A stretch of 64,000 nt of DNA from Isoetes taiwanensis (Eukaryota; Streptophyta; Lycopodiopsida; Isoetales; Isoetaceae), in NCBI GenBank assembly GCA_021234155.1, contig JAJEKV010000038.1:10745190-10809189 (forward strand), in the 5' to 3' direction. Each line of letters opens with the position of its first letter. Within the stretch, counting starts at the first letter, position 1. Under the pieces are notes generated by a model. It had not been told where the DNA came from. It ran no database searches and saw only the letters and a list, made by a program, of their open reading frames with translations. A program made the translations under genes and the position numbers. Of the stretch, positions 1 through 12,070 are shown piece after piece.

Positions 1-1065
1 GGCCACGCGCTTGAATGTGCCAGGCCTCTGCATATTTTTGATTATGGTTCTGCTTGTAATTTACGGTGGATTGGTGGTTGTTAGTCTAGGTACCTGAAAT
101 GGGGACATGTGCAGAGAATTCTGCGCTATTTATTGTAGTGGCGCTCCCGATGAGCCCCGTATTATCCCATATTGCGCTCGCGGCACAAGAGCCCACCGTC
201 AGATGCTAGGTACCGCCAGTACCGATAAGGAACACAGGAAGTGGTTGGGTGGAATCAAGACTAATACAAAGGCTCGACTCCTATAGTGAGCTAGGCCTGA
301 TAGCCGTCACGAGAGGGCCGGGTATGGGTCTCCGGACACTGGGTGGGGAAGGGTGTGACCAGAGGAAAATCCTTTGCACTTTGAGTAGATTTAGGGGTTG
401 TAAAGGTACGGATGCTGGGGTCGGCCAGAAGGCATGATTCTCTAGCTCGCCCATGGCACCGGATTCTCGAAGGGGACGCTTCCTGATCCGCTTCATCTGG
501 ACGGATCTCCATGAACCCCGGTAGCTCTACAGGTGGTGATGCCTCAAGCCTACGCTCCGGAAGTACAGCGACGCCATAGCGTGAATTGACCCATCCGCAA
601 AGTGTGCAATGTGAGGGCGATGGAGTGGACAACCCTAGCCAATGTTCTATGCCAGCCAACGCCATGTCAGATCTTCGTCATTGAATCTTTGAGGCCTAGC
701 CGCCACGATCCTCATCGAGTTCGAACTGTGTGCAGCATAGTCAGGTGTTTTTCTTTAGGTTTAGATGCATATTCTTTACACGCTACTGGATGATATGCTA
801 CCCTTCGTAGGCTGGTTTATAGCATTTGCCGCGGTGCTAACCTCTTGTATTCACGCTCGCTGACAGAGGGAACCACCGGCGCTATGGCCGAATTAATTTC
901 TTTCGGTGGTCTTTCAGTGAATAAGTATTATAGATGGCCCGGAATAGACGGGAGGCCCCTCGCCATGGCTGTGTTGGTCACCATGGGAGGGAAAGTCTCC
1001 TCGTGCATATATCAGTCTCGGTGGTCAGATATGTTCAGTGGAGGCCACAGCGGGTATTATCGAGC
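1..1065 (+). repeat. 5' LTR remnant (left part outside window)
   Basis: It aligns with 11,005-12,060 in the same orientation. Shared blocks include CTCGACTCCTATAGTGAGCT (near 270 and 11,296), CAACCCTAGCCAATGTTCTA (near 630 and 11,643) and TTGGTCACCATGGGAGG (near 973 and 11,980). Numerous substitutions and short indels separate the copies, so the insertion is old. Small open frames here are not conserved between the two copies and are not genes. Confidence 0.7.
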
Positions 1066-4000
1066 CGTGGATTTCGTTACTCAAATCATAGCATCGACTC
1101 AAACCCTAACTCGCCAGCCGCAGTTAGGAGAGAGAAAAGTTAGCAAGAGTGATTGTTTAAGCCTTTCGCGCCGCATCAAAGCAAAGGCGTGTATAGATCA
1201 ATTTCTAAGGAACTCTAGAGACCTCGAGGACCCAAGTTTCGAGGAGCCATAACTTTGCAGCTCTGATGGCTAAAATGCCCAATTTGATCAAATTTCAAAT
1301 AATTCTATAGGGAGCATCGCCTTCCTCGAAAGGCAAAAACGGATAACAGTCACGAAACAAAAAGGGGCCGGTATCCGAGGGCGCTAAAAAATAAAACGCG
1401 ATAAACACGTAAAGGCCGGGCGCCTCATAGACACAAGGCTGCAGATGGCACGCCTTTGAAATTTTTTTTTAAAAAAAGTATTTTTAATTTATTGGTGTCA
1501 AAAGTTAAAATTTAAATTTTGAAGTGACTTTTTCGGGCGTGTGTTTCTTTTGAGCCTTTTTTCCGCCTATAGGCCACGGACCTAAGCCCAAAGATCCTAT
1601 AGCCTAATTGCCCATCTCCTCAGACCGCCACATCCCTAAGGCTCTTCAATTACCCCTTCATGGGCCTTCCCCGCTTGCCCAGCCTCTTTCCCCTTTTCCC
1701 CTGTTGCTCCCTACTGGGCACGGTATACATGCCATGACCTCGCTGAATTCATAGATCAAGAAGTCAATGTATATCGGGCTTGTTTGTCGCCTTTAGCATC
1801 TAGGGACGAGACCCATAGACACCATCCCTGAATTCCAACCAAAGATTTTGGGAGGGTCGAAGGATTCCTACTCCCACTTCCATTTCAAACTGAGGTTTCT
1901 CCTCAAGTTGAATGAAGTTTCGGCAAGATTCACACCCTCAGGAGCGTACTCGACCGCGGCAAATGGTAGGAGTTTTAATTCTACGGCTGACCTGGATGAT
2001 GACCCTGAGCTTAACAAACGGTAAGCTCCAGACTATACCGGCCTGCCTAAGACTGGCATCAGATAGCCAGCCCAATTCTCCGAATTTGGCGAAGGAATGC
2101 TTTTACCATTCTGGGAGGGTCAGATACTTACCTACCGTAATATTTTAACCTTCCACCTCGAATGGTGCCTCAATAGTTTCATCTTCAATGTCCCTACCTT
2201 GGGTTTTCAGCAGCCCCACTCCAGACTCCGGCCCAAGAGGATATGCGTATTGGCCGCCTTATCAGCCTGAGATGCCCGGACGCATCAAGTGCTGCCCGGA
2301 GAGAGAGCCGCAGCTGAAGAAGAGGAGCGCCCGAAAAGAAGAGAAGACTTACAGCAGGAGCAGCACCAGTTAGGAAGAGCAGCCTAGGCCATCAAGAAGA
2401 GGCCAGCAGCCAGGAATTTGATGAAATGCAAACAGTAATCCCAAAAGTGCCGTAATAATTCCAAGCAAACCCTCGTTGATGTGAACCCCGTGGCTGCTGC
2501 CAGTTTGAACCGGCCGGTAACCGAGAATCGGCACCAAAATTAGGCCGCTAGGGGGTGGCGGAATCCACAAGACCCGATCAAGAACAGATAAAGTACGACG
2601 CTAAGAAGACATCCGCTTCAGGCGGAAGTCGATCAGATGCCGCGGTCCCGCAAAACCACCGCCGGCGGGGTTAATTTCCAAATGTAGCCCTAAAATTTCC
2701 GGACGACTTACGTATTTTCGAGATACGCAGCATCGAAGACTACCGGTGCCATTGGATCCGGCCTTTCCAAATGAATTTCCAGCGGAGATCGCTTCAAGAA
2801 TTCAAGACCGACTCTATGGCCTAAGCTTTTGCGATCCTGTTTTACAGAGTTTGAGCGTGACACCTCATTGAGCTTTTGAGTGATCGCCAACTTGTGCGCC
2901 ATGCTAAGCTGGTCACTATTATGCCCAAGGACCTTCACCGGGCACTCAAGGATCCGAGGGGAATTTAGATGATGACACAACCGCTTTTTCTCGTTGTAAA
3001 ATTTTGCAACCATCCATGCACTAGGCCTACTTTAGTCGTAATTATGTTGAAAAATATATTTTCCCTGAAAAACAGGATATATATAAATATTATTAAATAA
3101 ATAATAACTTAATAATGATTTTGGGAACGTATGCAGAAACCCTTTTTGGCCATTAGGGTTTCTATTTTCCTTCTGTTCCAGCCATTCTCCCTCCTCATTC
3201 ATGACTTGCCCAACCCCTGCATAGTTGGTATGTCGACGAGAACATTGGGATCCCCTGGTTCCTTTGATCTTTCACCCCACCCACCAGCCAGTAGATCTTA
3301 TCACCAACATGCAGGCCCACCCAGATTACTCGCCTTCCTACGGGGCTTTTACGGCGAGGAAGTTGTGCTCAGATGCGTTGGTAATGATGAGACGATGAAC
3401 GCTTTTACCTCGATCTCCGCACCTTGCACCGATGCTGGTGATGACTGGCGCACCAAACTTTCATCAAGGGCATCACACTACGAGGGACCCATCTCCTGGA
3501 ATACATCGGGAAAAACCTGTTCCATGCCCCGACGTCTGCCATCGGCTGCGACCGAGTATTAGATCCCCCTTCTGCTACCTCACCTCCTCATCCTATGGAT
3601 GGTCGCCCGTTTGGCGGATTTTGTGAAGTATTGGCGGGCTCCCCTGCCGCCTGGCCAGGCCCAAGCTCCTGGCGTTAAAACTTTCTACCTATTCTCACAC
3701 CAGTACCACCTTTGACCACATCGCAGCGCGGCCTGCGCTCAGTCCCGCCGACCGCCAATGCCTTTACACTCATCGACTTCGTTCAGTTCCTGCGGGAAAA
3801 CTCGCGATGTGAGGGCTTCCGCCGCGCTATCGCCGGTGAAGAGCCTGCCGGGAGACTTTCACGACTTGTTAGCTCACTCCAACCTCCGGCGATGAATTGC
3901 AGCCCTAATAGACTTTTCCTTCGAGATCCTACCGGCACCACTATGGGCGTGGGGACTACACGTGAAGACCTTGGGACACCAAGTCGTTCTAGTGGTTAGA

Positions 4001-7000
4001 GTAAATGAAGAAGAAGAAGAGAGTTCCCCATCTACTTGAGATGGTGTCATAACTCCACCCAATCTCAAGTGGGGTTATTAAATGCAACTCGGTGAGTCCG
4101 ATTCTTTCCTACGGCGAAAGTTGTTCTTTCCAAGAATTTAGCCGCCTTCTTCCCGGCGCTTCTGGTGGGCGCTCGAAGCCATATCTACTTCAACAAGAAG
4201 ATTGGGTATCGGCCACCACTATTACACCGGGTCCCAGAGATTCACAAGAAGGGCTGGGAGACGCATGGCTGCATCTATGTTTCCCTGTAAGTGCACCTTT
4301 GGCTACTGTCAAGCACTGGTGGCAGCGCGGATAAATTTCTCTCAGCCCCACACTTTAATGCGTTATCGTCACTTCCTCAGCCTAACAATGGATGAAGATG
4401 AGGGACTCGCCTCAAATTACGGTGTTACAAATGGTTTTGAAATCACAAAGCAAAATAGCGGATAATATTCTCACAGGATATGATTTCTTCTTTATTGTAT
4501 GAGTCCAATACGAATGCCAAACATTTTTAAATAAGTCTCTTCCATGACAAGTTATTAAGCCGAACTGTTAGTATAAATACTCATTCGCCTGCAAGAAACG
4601 TCATGAGGCAGCGATACAGGATAACATCCAAATAATGAGAGATGAACAGGACCAATTCAACAGATCTACATGGGGAAACGATACAATGAGTATCCCGAAT
4701 CCGAATTTGACGATGAGATAGCTTGAACTTAGGGTGCCTGAACAACCTTATGATCCCGACAAGGGATGGAAGTAGTTACTCTTCTTCTGCGTGAACGTAT
4801 AAGTTTTATTTATGACCCTCGAATGATTCTTTCCCGTGACTTGGGATTAGTTGCCGGGTGGTTGACCCCACAGCTTTGAGATGGGCGAAGACCATCTCTC
4901 GCAAATCTTCACGACCGGCTCTTCAACCTTCTGATCATTAGCCCCACCGATTACCAAACCCGCATATCCAGTTTAAGACGCATAAGCTCGTCGTGAGTCA
5001 GGCAGGAGAGTGTGCGCTTATGCCGCCATGTATCCCCACAAACCCTTAAGCCTATCTCCAGCTTTTTGTGTATTCATGCATCGCTATGTCTACAGAAAAA
5101 TCGGGGATCAAATCAGCGGTATGTATTATATCACTTATAGTCATAATTACCGGTATCAAGCTCTTGTTCGTAAACGCATTTCCTCGTACTGAAATTTTCC
5201 GATTTTTTCATGTCTACTTTGTTCTCAACACGCACTTGAAATGGTCTGTATGACACTTATTGCTCTCGCCAGGAATCTCTGCATACTTCACAGCTTAATA
5301 TAGATCGGGCACGCAAAACGCCAGCGTCACCCTCAAATGCAGTCGACACCGAATATTGATGCCTACAAGTACAGTTAGGGCGAAGCCGTTTCATGCCTTT
5401 GCATGCTAACCACGACAAAGATGTACATCGTGACGGACCTATTACCGTCGCCATTCACCGCAGCATTAAAGAGCCGCCCCACCGCAACCCCCGTACCTAT
5501 GCGAAAAGAAGTCCACCCCACCACGGCACGGAGTTTTTCCAGTGACATGTTCTTCAAATCACCTCAAAGCCAACCACCGACCGGCGGGCTATCCGGCGCA
5601 CTGTAAAAAGCCAGATAAGGAGGCACCAAGACCGCTGATACCGCAGCAAACCAAGATATGGAAGAATAGAAAGCGGCCCAGTTTGATGGTGCGTTCAGAG
5701 GGGGTTAAATGCCTAACTCCGTTAGATGAGATGAAGGAATTTGAAGGTTCGCGGTACATAAAAAGAGATCAGCTTGCTACCACAACCCACTTCCAGCGTT
5801 CAGATATGGTGGCGGCCAGTGCCCGAGCCAGCCACTGGGATTGTGAGCATAAACTCTAAAGCCGCCAAAGCCTTCAAGGTCGCGATTATGTGCCCCGCGT
5901 ACATAAATGCCAACAACGCCTTATTGAAGTTGGAGCGTAAAAGTATGTCCTGCATAAGCATACACGATGAATTTATGCCTAAGGCTGTATGTACACCTGC
6001 GATGAATGAAAAGAGTACAGCGTTATATCGAGGGATTGGCACCTCTGGACGCCTAATGGTTAAAGCCATAGATCCGAAATCAGTTGCGAGGCCGAGGCTA
6101 AAGCATTGAGTCTCGAGGAGGATACACCTGTGGCTCGCCAAGATTCAAGGCTTCACTCCCCTTACTCACGTACCCACGCCATCCATTATCAAGTATTAAA
6201 CCCTCGCCTCCAAGCCCTGGCTCCTCAAAGCAGGCGCACTTGCTCGCCAGAGAAGAAAGTCGCTAACACGCTCGTAAAAGCGTATCAAAGGCCGCAAAGA
6301 CGCTCTAACCTCTACAGCCCATTCCTAAAGAGGCCGAGAACAAACCGCCGAAGCGCATGCGCTACAGTGTAAAGGAGGCCTCGGCACTTCATGCAAAATT
6401 GCCCATATAAGCGCCCAGACTGCCCACCGCCATGGCCGACTGACTGGATGTATTTGAGGTAACGCTTACCACGGTGAGGACGCGCTTCCCGAAAATATCT
6501 ATGAAAGGCTCATATCCTTGGTAAAGATAGAAACTGCACGTTGAAAGTCACCACATTTCCACCATAGGCCAAGTAGGTAGTAAGCCTGTAATTTTATGGA
6601 CACCTGAGTAACGACAATTTTGCTTTCCTAGAATGGCCCAGTCCCCGCAATTGAAACCCTAAGGTCAAATACATCGAAAATTGCTACTTTAGCCGCTGGT
6701 AAGGTTAGGCATACTCATGGTCACGATCAATCTTAAGATGCAGCTGCCAGCGACCCATTGCAATGGGCCATTACGGATATTGGCAAATAATGCACTTCAT
6801 TGTTGGAATGGAATTCTGGCATCCGCGAAAAAGCCAACATAGATCATGCAGAAGAGAGAAGTTAGCCTTCAACGCGCAAATGGAGCCCGCCAGAACTATA
6901 AAAGGTGAACTATTCAATCCTATCCCCGCAGCTCATGTCCATCCGGCTGTACCTAGATAGAGCTATGGGCAAGCAAAAGTTCCTTCCGCTTATATCGACT

Positions 7001-7090
7001 TGCTTCCATTGAGTCAGGTCCCAAATGTAAGCAGTAATTGATATCCACGAGGGGATCAGCCAACCTTATCCCGACAATTCCCCACTTTCC
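1066..7090 (+). other. Ty3 leader/gag region, no gene recognised
   Basis: Between the 5' LTR and the first recognisable reverse-transcriptase residues, leader, gag and protease would be expected. I found no zinc knuckle and no protease DSGA motif. Short open frames (up to about 140 codons) occur in several phases but show no family signature. Best treated as decayed retrotransposon interior. Confidence 0.4.
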
Positions 7091-7880
7091 TGCATGAAAT
7101 TCGTAAGCTTCCCCGAGGGGTAGAATGAGATAGCTTTAGAGCCGTAATTAAGCCTACCAGCAAGGCCTCAGACCGCATGAGCCCCAGGCAGAGTTGGCAG
7201 TAGCTTAAGAAGCAACTTCAGAGCTAAACCTAGGTTTTATTCACCTACAAGCTGCCGTTTATTTGGCTCTCTATTCTTTTGTAAGAAAAGGACTTCCTTG
7301 AGAATGTGTATCACTATCGGCAACTCAACAACAAGCATACTCATCAAGAATCGCTATGCTTTTGCCAAGGGCGATGATCTAATGGACCAGCTTGCAAGGC
7401 CAAGTATTTCTCAAAGATTGATCTTCGCCAAAGATACCATCATAAGAATTAAAGAGGAGTATATTCATAACCGCTGCGACTAGATATGGGCATTATGAGT
7501 TTACCTGCTTATGCCTTCGGATAATCCACGCCCCGCAACCTTATGTTAATGAATGATGTTTTCTCCGACAATACCTAGATGATTTTGTTGTCATTTTCGA
7601 CGAGCATTCTCATCTACGAAGACTCTGGAGGAGCATGAGAAACATCTTTAAATTGGCTCTACAAAAGCTAGCATACCAACTTCACAAGCTCCTGGTATAT
7701 GCAAGTTTACACTCCAAAGGTTGGATTATTTGGGTCATATTATCTCAAAGAGGAATCGCCACAGATCCTCGCGAAAGATAGAGGTCAGAAGGAATGGCCT
7801 ATTCCAGAAATGTCTCCAAGTCCGCTAGCTTCTTGGGATTAGCAGATATTACCTGAATTTGTAAAGGAGTTTCAGATTGC
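7090..7880 (+). pseudogene. Ty3 reverse transcriptase, decayed
   Basis: A decayed reverse-transcriptase domain is spread over three frames. Visible pieces in order are an FPE-like stretch near 7,110, the block LRMCITIGNS then IKNRYAFAKGDDLMDQLA (about 7,296-7,405), IRIKEEYIHN (about 7,441-7,475), a GHYEF-like stretch, MNDVFSDN near 7,552 and an ILIYED-like piece near 7,605. The order and spacing match the fingers and palm of Ty3 polymerases. The catalytic YxDD region is destroyed by a stop codon. Downstream, a decayed connection region (VKEFQIAAPL near 7,862) leads to RNase H. It would have copied element RNA into cDNA but cannot be functional. Confidence 0.85.
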
Positions 7881-8049
7881 AGCCCCTCTACAAATCTTAC
7901 CAAGCATGAGAGAAGGTAAAGGATTGGATGGAGCACCGAAGACTAAGGTTCAAGGGAAGCTTCAGCCAGCCTTAAAGATGCTTCATCCCTGCAAGAGACT
8001 GCTCTCAGTTGCCCTCGATCCCCGACAAGGATAAACTAGTGGCCACGAT

Positions 8050-8400
8050 GAAAATTTGCCACCGCGTTCTTAATGCAGAGGGGAGGTTATTGCTTATGAT
8101 TCAAAGAAGATGAATGAGAGCCGTAACAGCGATACCTCTAACGCATGACCAAAATTGCCGGGTCAGAGGTTCGCGCTTTGGCGCAATATGGAGACACTAC
8201 CTTGCAGAAGATCCAGCTTGACACGGATCACCAAAGTCTCCGATACTTAACCACCCAAACTTAAATCTCAACTCCCAGAGAGGAGATGTGGATGGAATTT
8301 CTTGAAGAATATGATTTTGAGATCATGTATAAGTCTTCAGCACACGTACGCGATGCATTATCACGCCATCCCTTTGGTAACCCGCCAACCCATTGTAATG
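8050..8400 (+). pseudogene. Ty3 RNase H, decayed
   Basis: The Ty3 signature LTRITKVSDT/LDTDHQSLRYL is visible by shifting frame at about 8,218-8,255. It is followed by MWMEFLEEYDFEIMYKSSA and then VRDALSRHPFG at about 8,286-8,378. This is the usual C-terminal RNase H block of Ty3 elements (EFL-EYDFEI-YK...ADALSR). Frame changes and stops separate it from the reverse transcriptase and the integrase. Confidence 0.85.
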
Positions 8401-8479
8401 CGATTTCGACACTCACAAGTGAGCGCCTAAGGCATGTGAAATACTGGCTAATCGATCCCGGACTCGGTGACATTTGAGC

Positions 8480-9330
8480 AGTTCCCAAGGAGGCACGCAT
8501 GTATAAAGCCAGTCCATTCCTGGCCAAGGTGTTGAAAGAGGGCAATTTGTTGTACGCGGCATGTACAGTGTACTCGAACTTCAGGAGTGGCGTAGTTATC
8601 CTCCATGACACCTACAACAAATTTATAGCCGACATGGGTTTTATGAAGACCTACTTTAAGATCCGCCCAGTTATTTTTGGCCTTCGGGCGAAGAAGGCGA
8701 CATTGCCAGTACATCAAGCGCGTCGCGCGTCGCCAAACAAAGGCAGTAATCAGCTTAAGGACCTGTGAGAATTGCAACCTTTGGACGTACCCAATGCTAA
8801 GTGGGAAGTAATAACCATGGATTTCATTGTGGCCTTCCACGACTCGCGGATATGATAACAAGTACGGTAGTGGTCGGCTGTAAATGCCTAAGATGGCTCA
8901 TTTCTTGCCATGTCGCATTCGACGCACGTACTTTGATAATGCTCCGCTATTTGCAAAGGGATCTTCAAAGTTGCACGATGCCACGTCATTGTAGGTCTAG
9001 ACAGTAGATCCCAAATTTGTGCGTATTTCGGAAAGATTTCTTCACCACCATCCAAACAAAGCTTACATGAGTACAAATTTTATCATCCTCGACGGATGGT
9101 ATCGACGGAGCGTACTAATCGGATTATAGAGTGATATGCTACGGTTATGTGTGGAGTAAGCAATCAATGGGCCGTACTCTTCATATTTATCTCGTTGAGT
9201 TTGCATATACGCGATGAAACAAAGAGTCTTCCAAAATGTCTCCTTTCATGATAAACTATGGTTATCAATGCCTTACCTGCATTACCTCGCATAACCCTCG
9301 TTTCTAAAGTGGAGGTCTCTCAACAAAATT
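8480..9330 (+). pseudogene. Ty3 integrase, decayed
   Basis: After a degenerate zinc-binding region, LQPLDVPNAKWEVITMDFI is read at about 8,773-8,830, the entry to the integrase catalytic core. A VVVGCKCL piece (about 8,868-8,890), an ARTLIMLRY piece near 8,925 and a degenerate SDRDPKF-like block near 8,995 follow. A decayed T-QTERVNRIIE-like block lies near 9,092-9,125. Several stops and frame changes interrupt it, so no integration activity is possible. The order RT-RNaseH-IN identifies Ty3 rather than Copia organisation. Confidence 0.8.
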
Positions 9331-10468
9331 TCCTTTTAGGAAATGGCCCTTGAAGGTTGACAAGTTCAGTAAGGCCTAAGGAAGCCTGTAGTCAAAAGTG
9401 TAGCAGAGGCTAATCAACTCCCCACGAAGTCTTCCGCGGGTGGGCTTAATCGGGCCAGCTTAAAATCAAAGTAAAAACAAGCTGCTTTAAGATTGGTAAC
9501 GTAGCAGCGAAGCACCCATGGCTGACCCTTCAAAATCACCGAAGCGTATTGAGAGCAGAGCACGCTAGGATCTGCCGCCTACCGAAGATTCCACAGGTCT
9601 TCCACGTGAGTCTTCTCAAAATGGGAAGACAACCCTGATCCGGGTAGAGGAGGTTTTGAAAACAACCCTCCTCAAATGACAGAGGAGCAAAATGAGATAG
9701 TGCCCTAAGCCTCCTTGACCGCTTATAAACGTGACTCCTGAGACTCAAAGTTGCAATACTTAACAAGTGGGAAGCACTTGGCCGTAGAGGATGCCAGCCG
9801 TGGGTAATGGAAACAGACCTTTGAAAAGCACGAACTGCACTTATGCACGACTCAAGGTCAAGATTCATCAACTATGCTATCAACCCCTTCCCTACGGTAA
9901 GCTTGGAAGACTTGATTCACGAGAATGTGTGGCCAGGTAGATGTACCGCAGGCTTAACAACCATACTTCATGATGGGATCACCTTTGTATTCCTTAGACG
10001 TGGTGTACTGCAAGTGGACATGACCGCTTAACCGCTTGTAAAGTATATATAATTTTCAAGCCACAATGCATTATAAACCATAGGCATCATAGGCTCCTCT
10101 CTAGATAAATTTCTATTTTATTTTTTAATATAGGGGTGGACCCTTCAACCACAACCCACTATTTTATCTATATAACCGATATATTCATTACGTGTGCAGC
10201 CAAAGGAGCTGCATTTGCCTCCATGGCTAGTAGTGGGGGTTGCCGATGGCCCACTTTTCCCAGCTTTCATGGTGTTACATGTACTTCCTTATTGTTACAC
10301 CCCGCTATTTCGTGAGATAATTTCGTCCTTTAACCGTTATGATAATCATGCAGCCTGACTTCCTTGAAGTTTTATTATAGCTATCTTCTCGAATTAAGGA
10401 ATTCCCTTCCTTCATAATGTCATTGCATTACATTTGTAATTAACCTCAATGCCGAGGACAAAGATTAT
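9330..10468 (+). other. Ty3 element 3' interior, no gene recognised
   Basis: This lies between the integrase remnant and the polypurine tract, where an integrase C-terminus or chromodomain would be expected. Short open frames on both strands (for example 9,536-9,871 minus) show no recognisable domain. A peptide-like tail, EDKDYF then a stop, immediately precedes the purine tract. Confidence 0.35.
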
Positions 10469-10486
10469 TTCTAAGGAGGGGGAGAA
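10469..10486 (+). other. Polypurine tract and 3' LTR junction
   Basis: The run AAGGAGGGGGAGAA just before TGTGACGC has the composition and position of a plus-strand primer site. The 3' LTR would start at the TG immediately downstream. Confidence 0.6.
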
Positions 10487-12070
10487 TGTGACGCTCCAAG
10501 TATTTACCTTATAAGTATAAAATATATATATACGCCACCAAGGATACACGCTTACATGGGGTATGAACCTAGGTGGTTCACTTTGTAAGGATTAAATTAG
10601 TTATGCTAATTTTAATTATTGACAAATGATAACCTATAATTAAGGAACTAATATTTAAAACCATAATTAAGCTAATTATGGTTCGTGAGTTTTGCACGTA
10701 CACCCTCGATTATTAAAATATACCGCACACAGTCAGGGTGGGATCAATTCCCCATATCGTAGCCACAACTCACCTTGAGCAGCGTTGGAGTTTCACCTTT
10801 GTGAACAGAGCTGCCGCCTTGAGCGCTTGACGCCACCCCATTCTTACACACAAGCTGCTACACCCATCAAGGAGATGGAGATTCTAAATGACAATGGATC
10901 AAGCCAAACACGTGTGTGCGCTAATGTAGTTATGAATTCTAGGATAGCCTGCTTGGGGCACTGTGTGGGTTGTTGGTCTATTTCTCTGTTTACTCAGTGA
11001 GGGAACTAACCCCTTTGATTGTAAAGGTGTAGGTTCTCTATATATTTCGATTATGGTTCTACCAGAATGGATGTACTAGGTTGTTAGTCTATGTTACTCG
11101 AAATGGGGATTAAGGGGTAGAGACCTCTCCTGAGGCTACCGACATTGCAGTATGCCCTAGATAGAGCCCCCGTGATATCCTAATATTAAGGCCGCGTACA
11201 AGTGAGTACCACCGGTCATATAAGTGGTAATCGCTTAGCACCCTATAAACACAGTGAAGTGGTTGGCGGGGTCCCCGCACGCAACATAAAGGCCTCGACT
11301 CCTATAGTGAGCTAGGCCCTGGAGCACGGCCAATGAGAGGGCCGGTATGGGTCTCATTAATTTCGGTGTTGTGACCCAGATGGGGCACCTTTGCACTTTG
11401 AGTAGAGATTTAGGGCGTTTCGCACGGAGCGCTGGGTCGCCAGAAGCGCACGCATTCTCTAGCTCCATGGAACCACCGATTCTCGAAGGACGCTTTCCCG
11501 ACCGCCTCACCTGACGGGATTCTGGCGAACCCCTATAGGCTCAGTGCGGTGATGCCCCGCCTACGCTCCTGAAGGCTATAGCGCCACGCCTATAGCGCGG
11601 ACTGACCCATCCGCAGTGCGCATGTGAGGGGCGATGGAGTGACAACCCTAGCCAATGTTCTATGCCACCAACGCCATGTCAAGATTCTCGGTCACATCCC
11701 TGAGGCCTTAGCCTACCGATCCTCAATCGAGTCCGAATCCCGGTAGAACCATGGGTTTGGGGTGTTTTCTTAGGTTTAGCGTGCATATTCTTTGCCGCTG
11801 GTATTTGATGGATATGCCACCCTTCGGTGGTTATTTATATATGATTTATGTCAGGTGCTAACCCTGTATTCACGCCTACGACGAGGGAACCCCACTGGTT
11901 GCTGCAATAATGACCCTTCAGGTCCTTCTTTCAGCATCATATTATAGATGGCCCGACGGAGGGTCTCGCCATGCTGAAGTTGGTCACCATGGGAGGGGAA
12001 AGTCCTCGCATGTATAATGCCCGAGGGTCGATATACCAGTGGAGCCACATTGATGACATGCTGCTTCTGA
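10487..12070 (+). repeat. 3' LTR of the Ty3 element
   Basis: It starts with TGTGACGC after the purine tract. Its right two thirds align with the window's first 1,065 bases. It contains AT-rich stretches with TATA-like sequence near 10,520. The right boundary is uncertain because 5' and 3' copies diverge after about 12,060. Internal short open frames are not shared with the other LTR. Confidence 0.65.

Noticed and set aside
845-1252. 135-codon open frame in the left LTR
   Set aside because: It is not conserved in the matching part of the 3' LTR and carries no domain.
3131-3999. Open frames as gag of the Ty3 element
   Set aside because: The position is right, but no capsid or zinc-knuckle motif could be read; left as unassigned interior.
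11700-11760. tRNA-like T-loop (GAGTCCGAATCC) in the 3' LTR
   Set aside because: No acceptor stem, anticodon arm or D-loop pairs around it; the other LTR lacks it.
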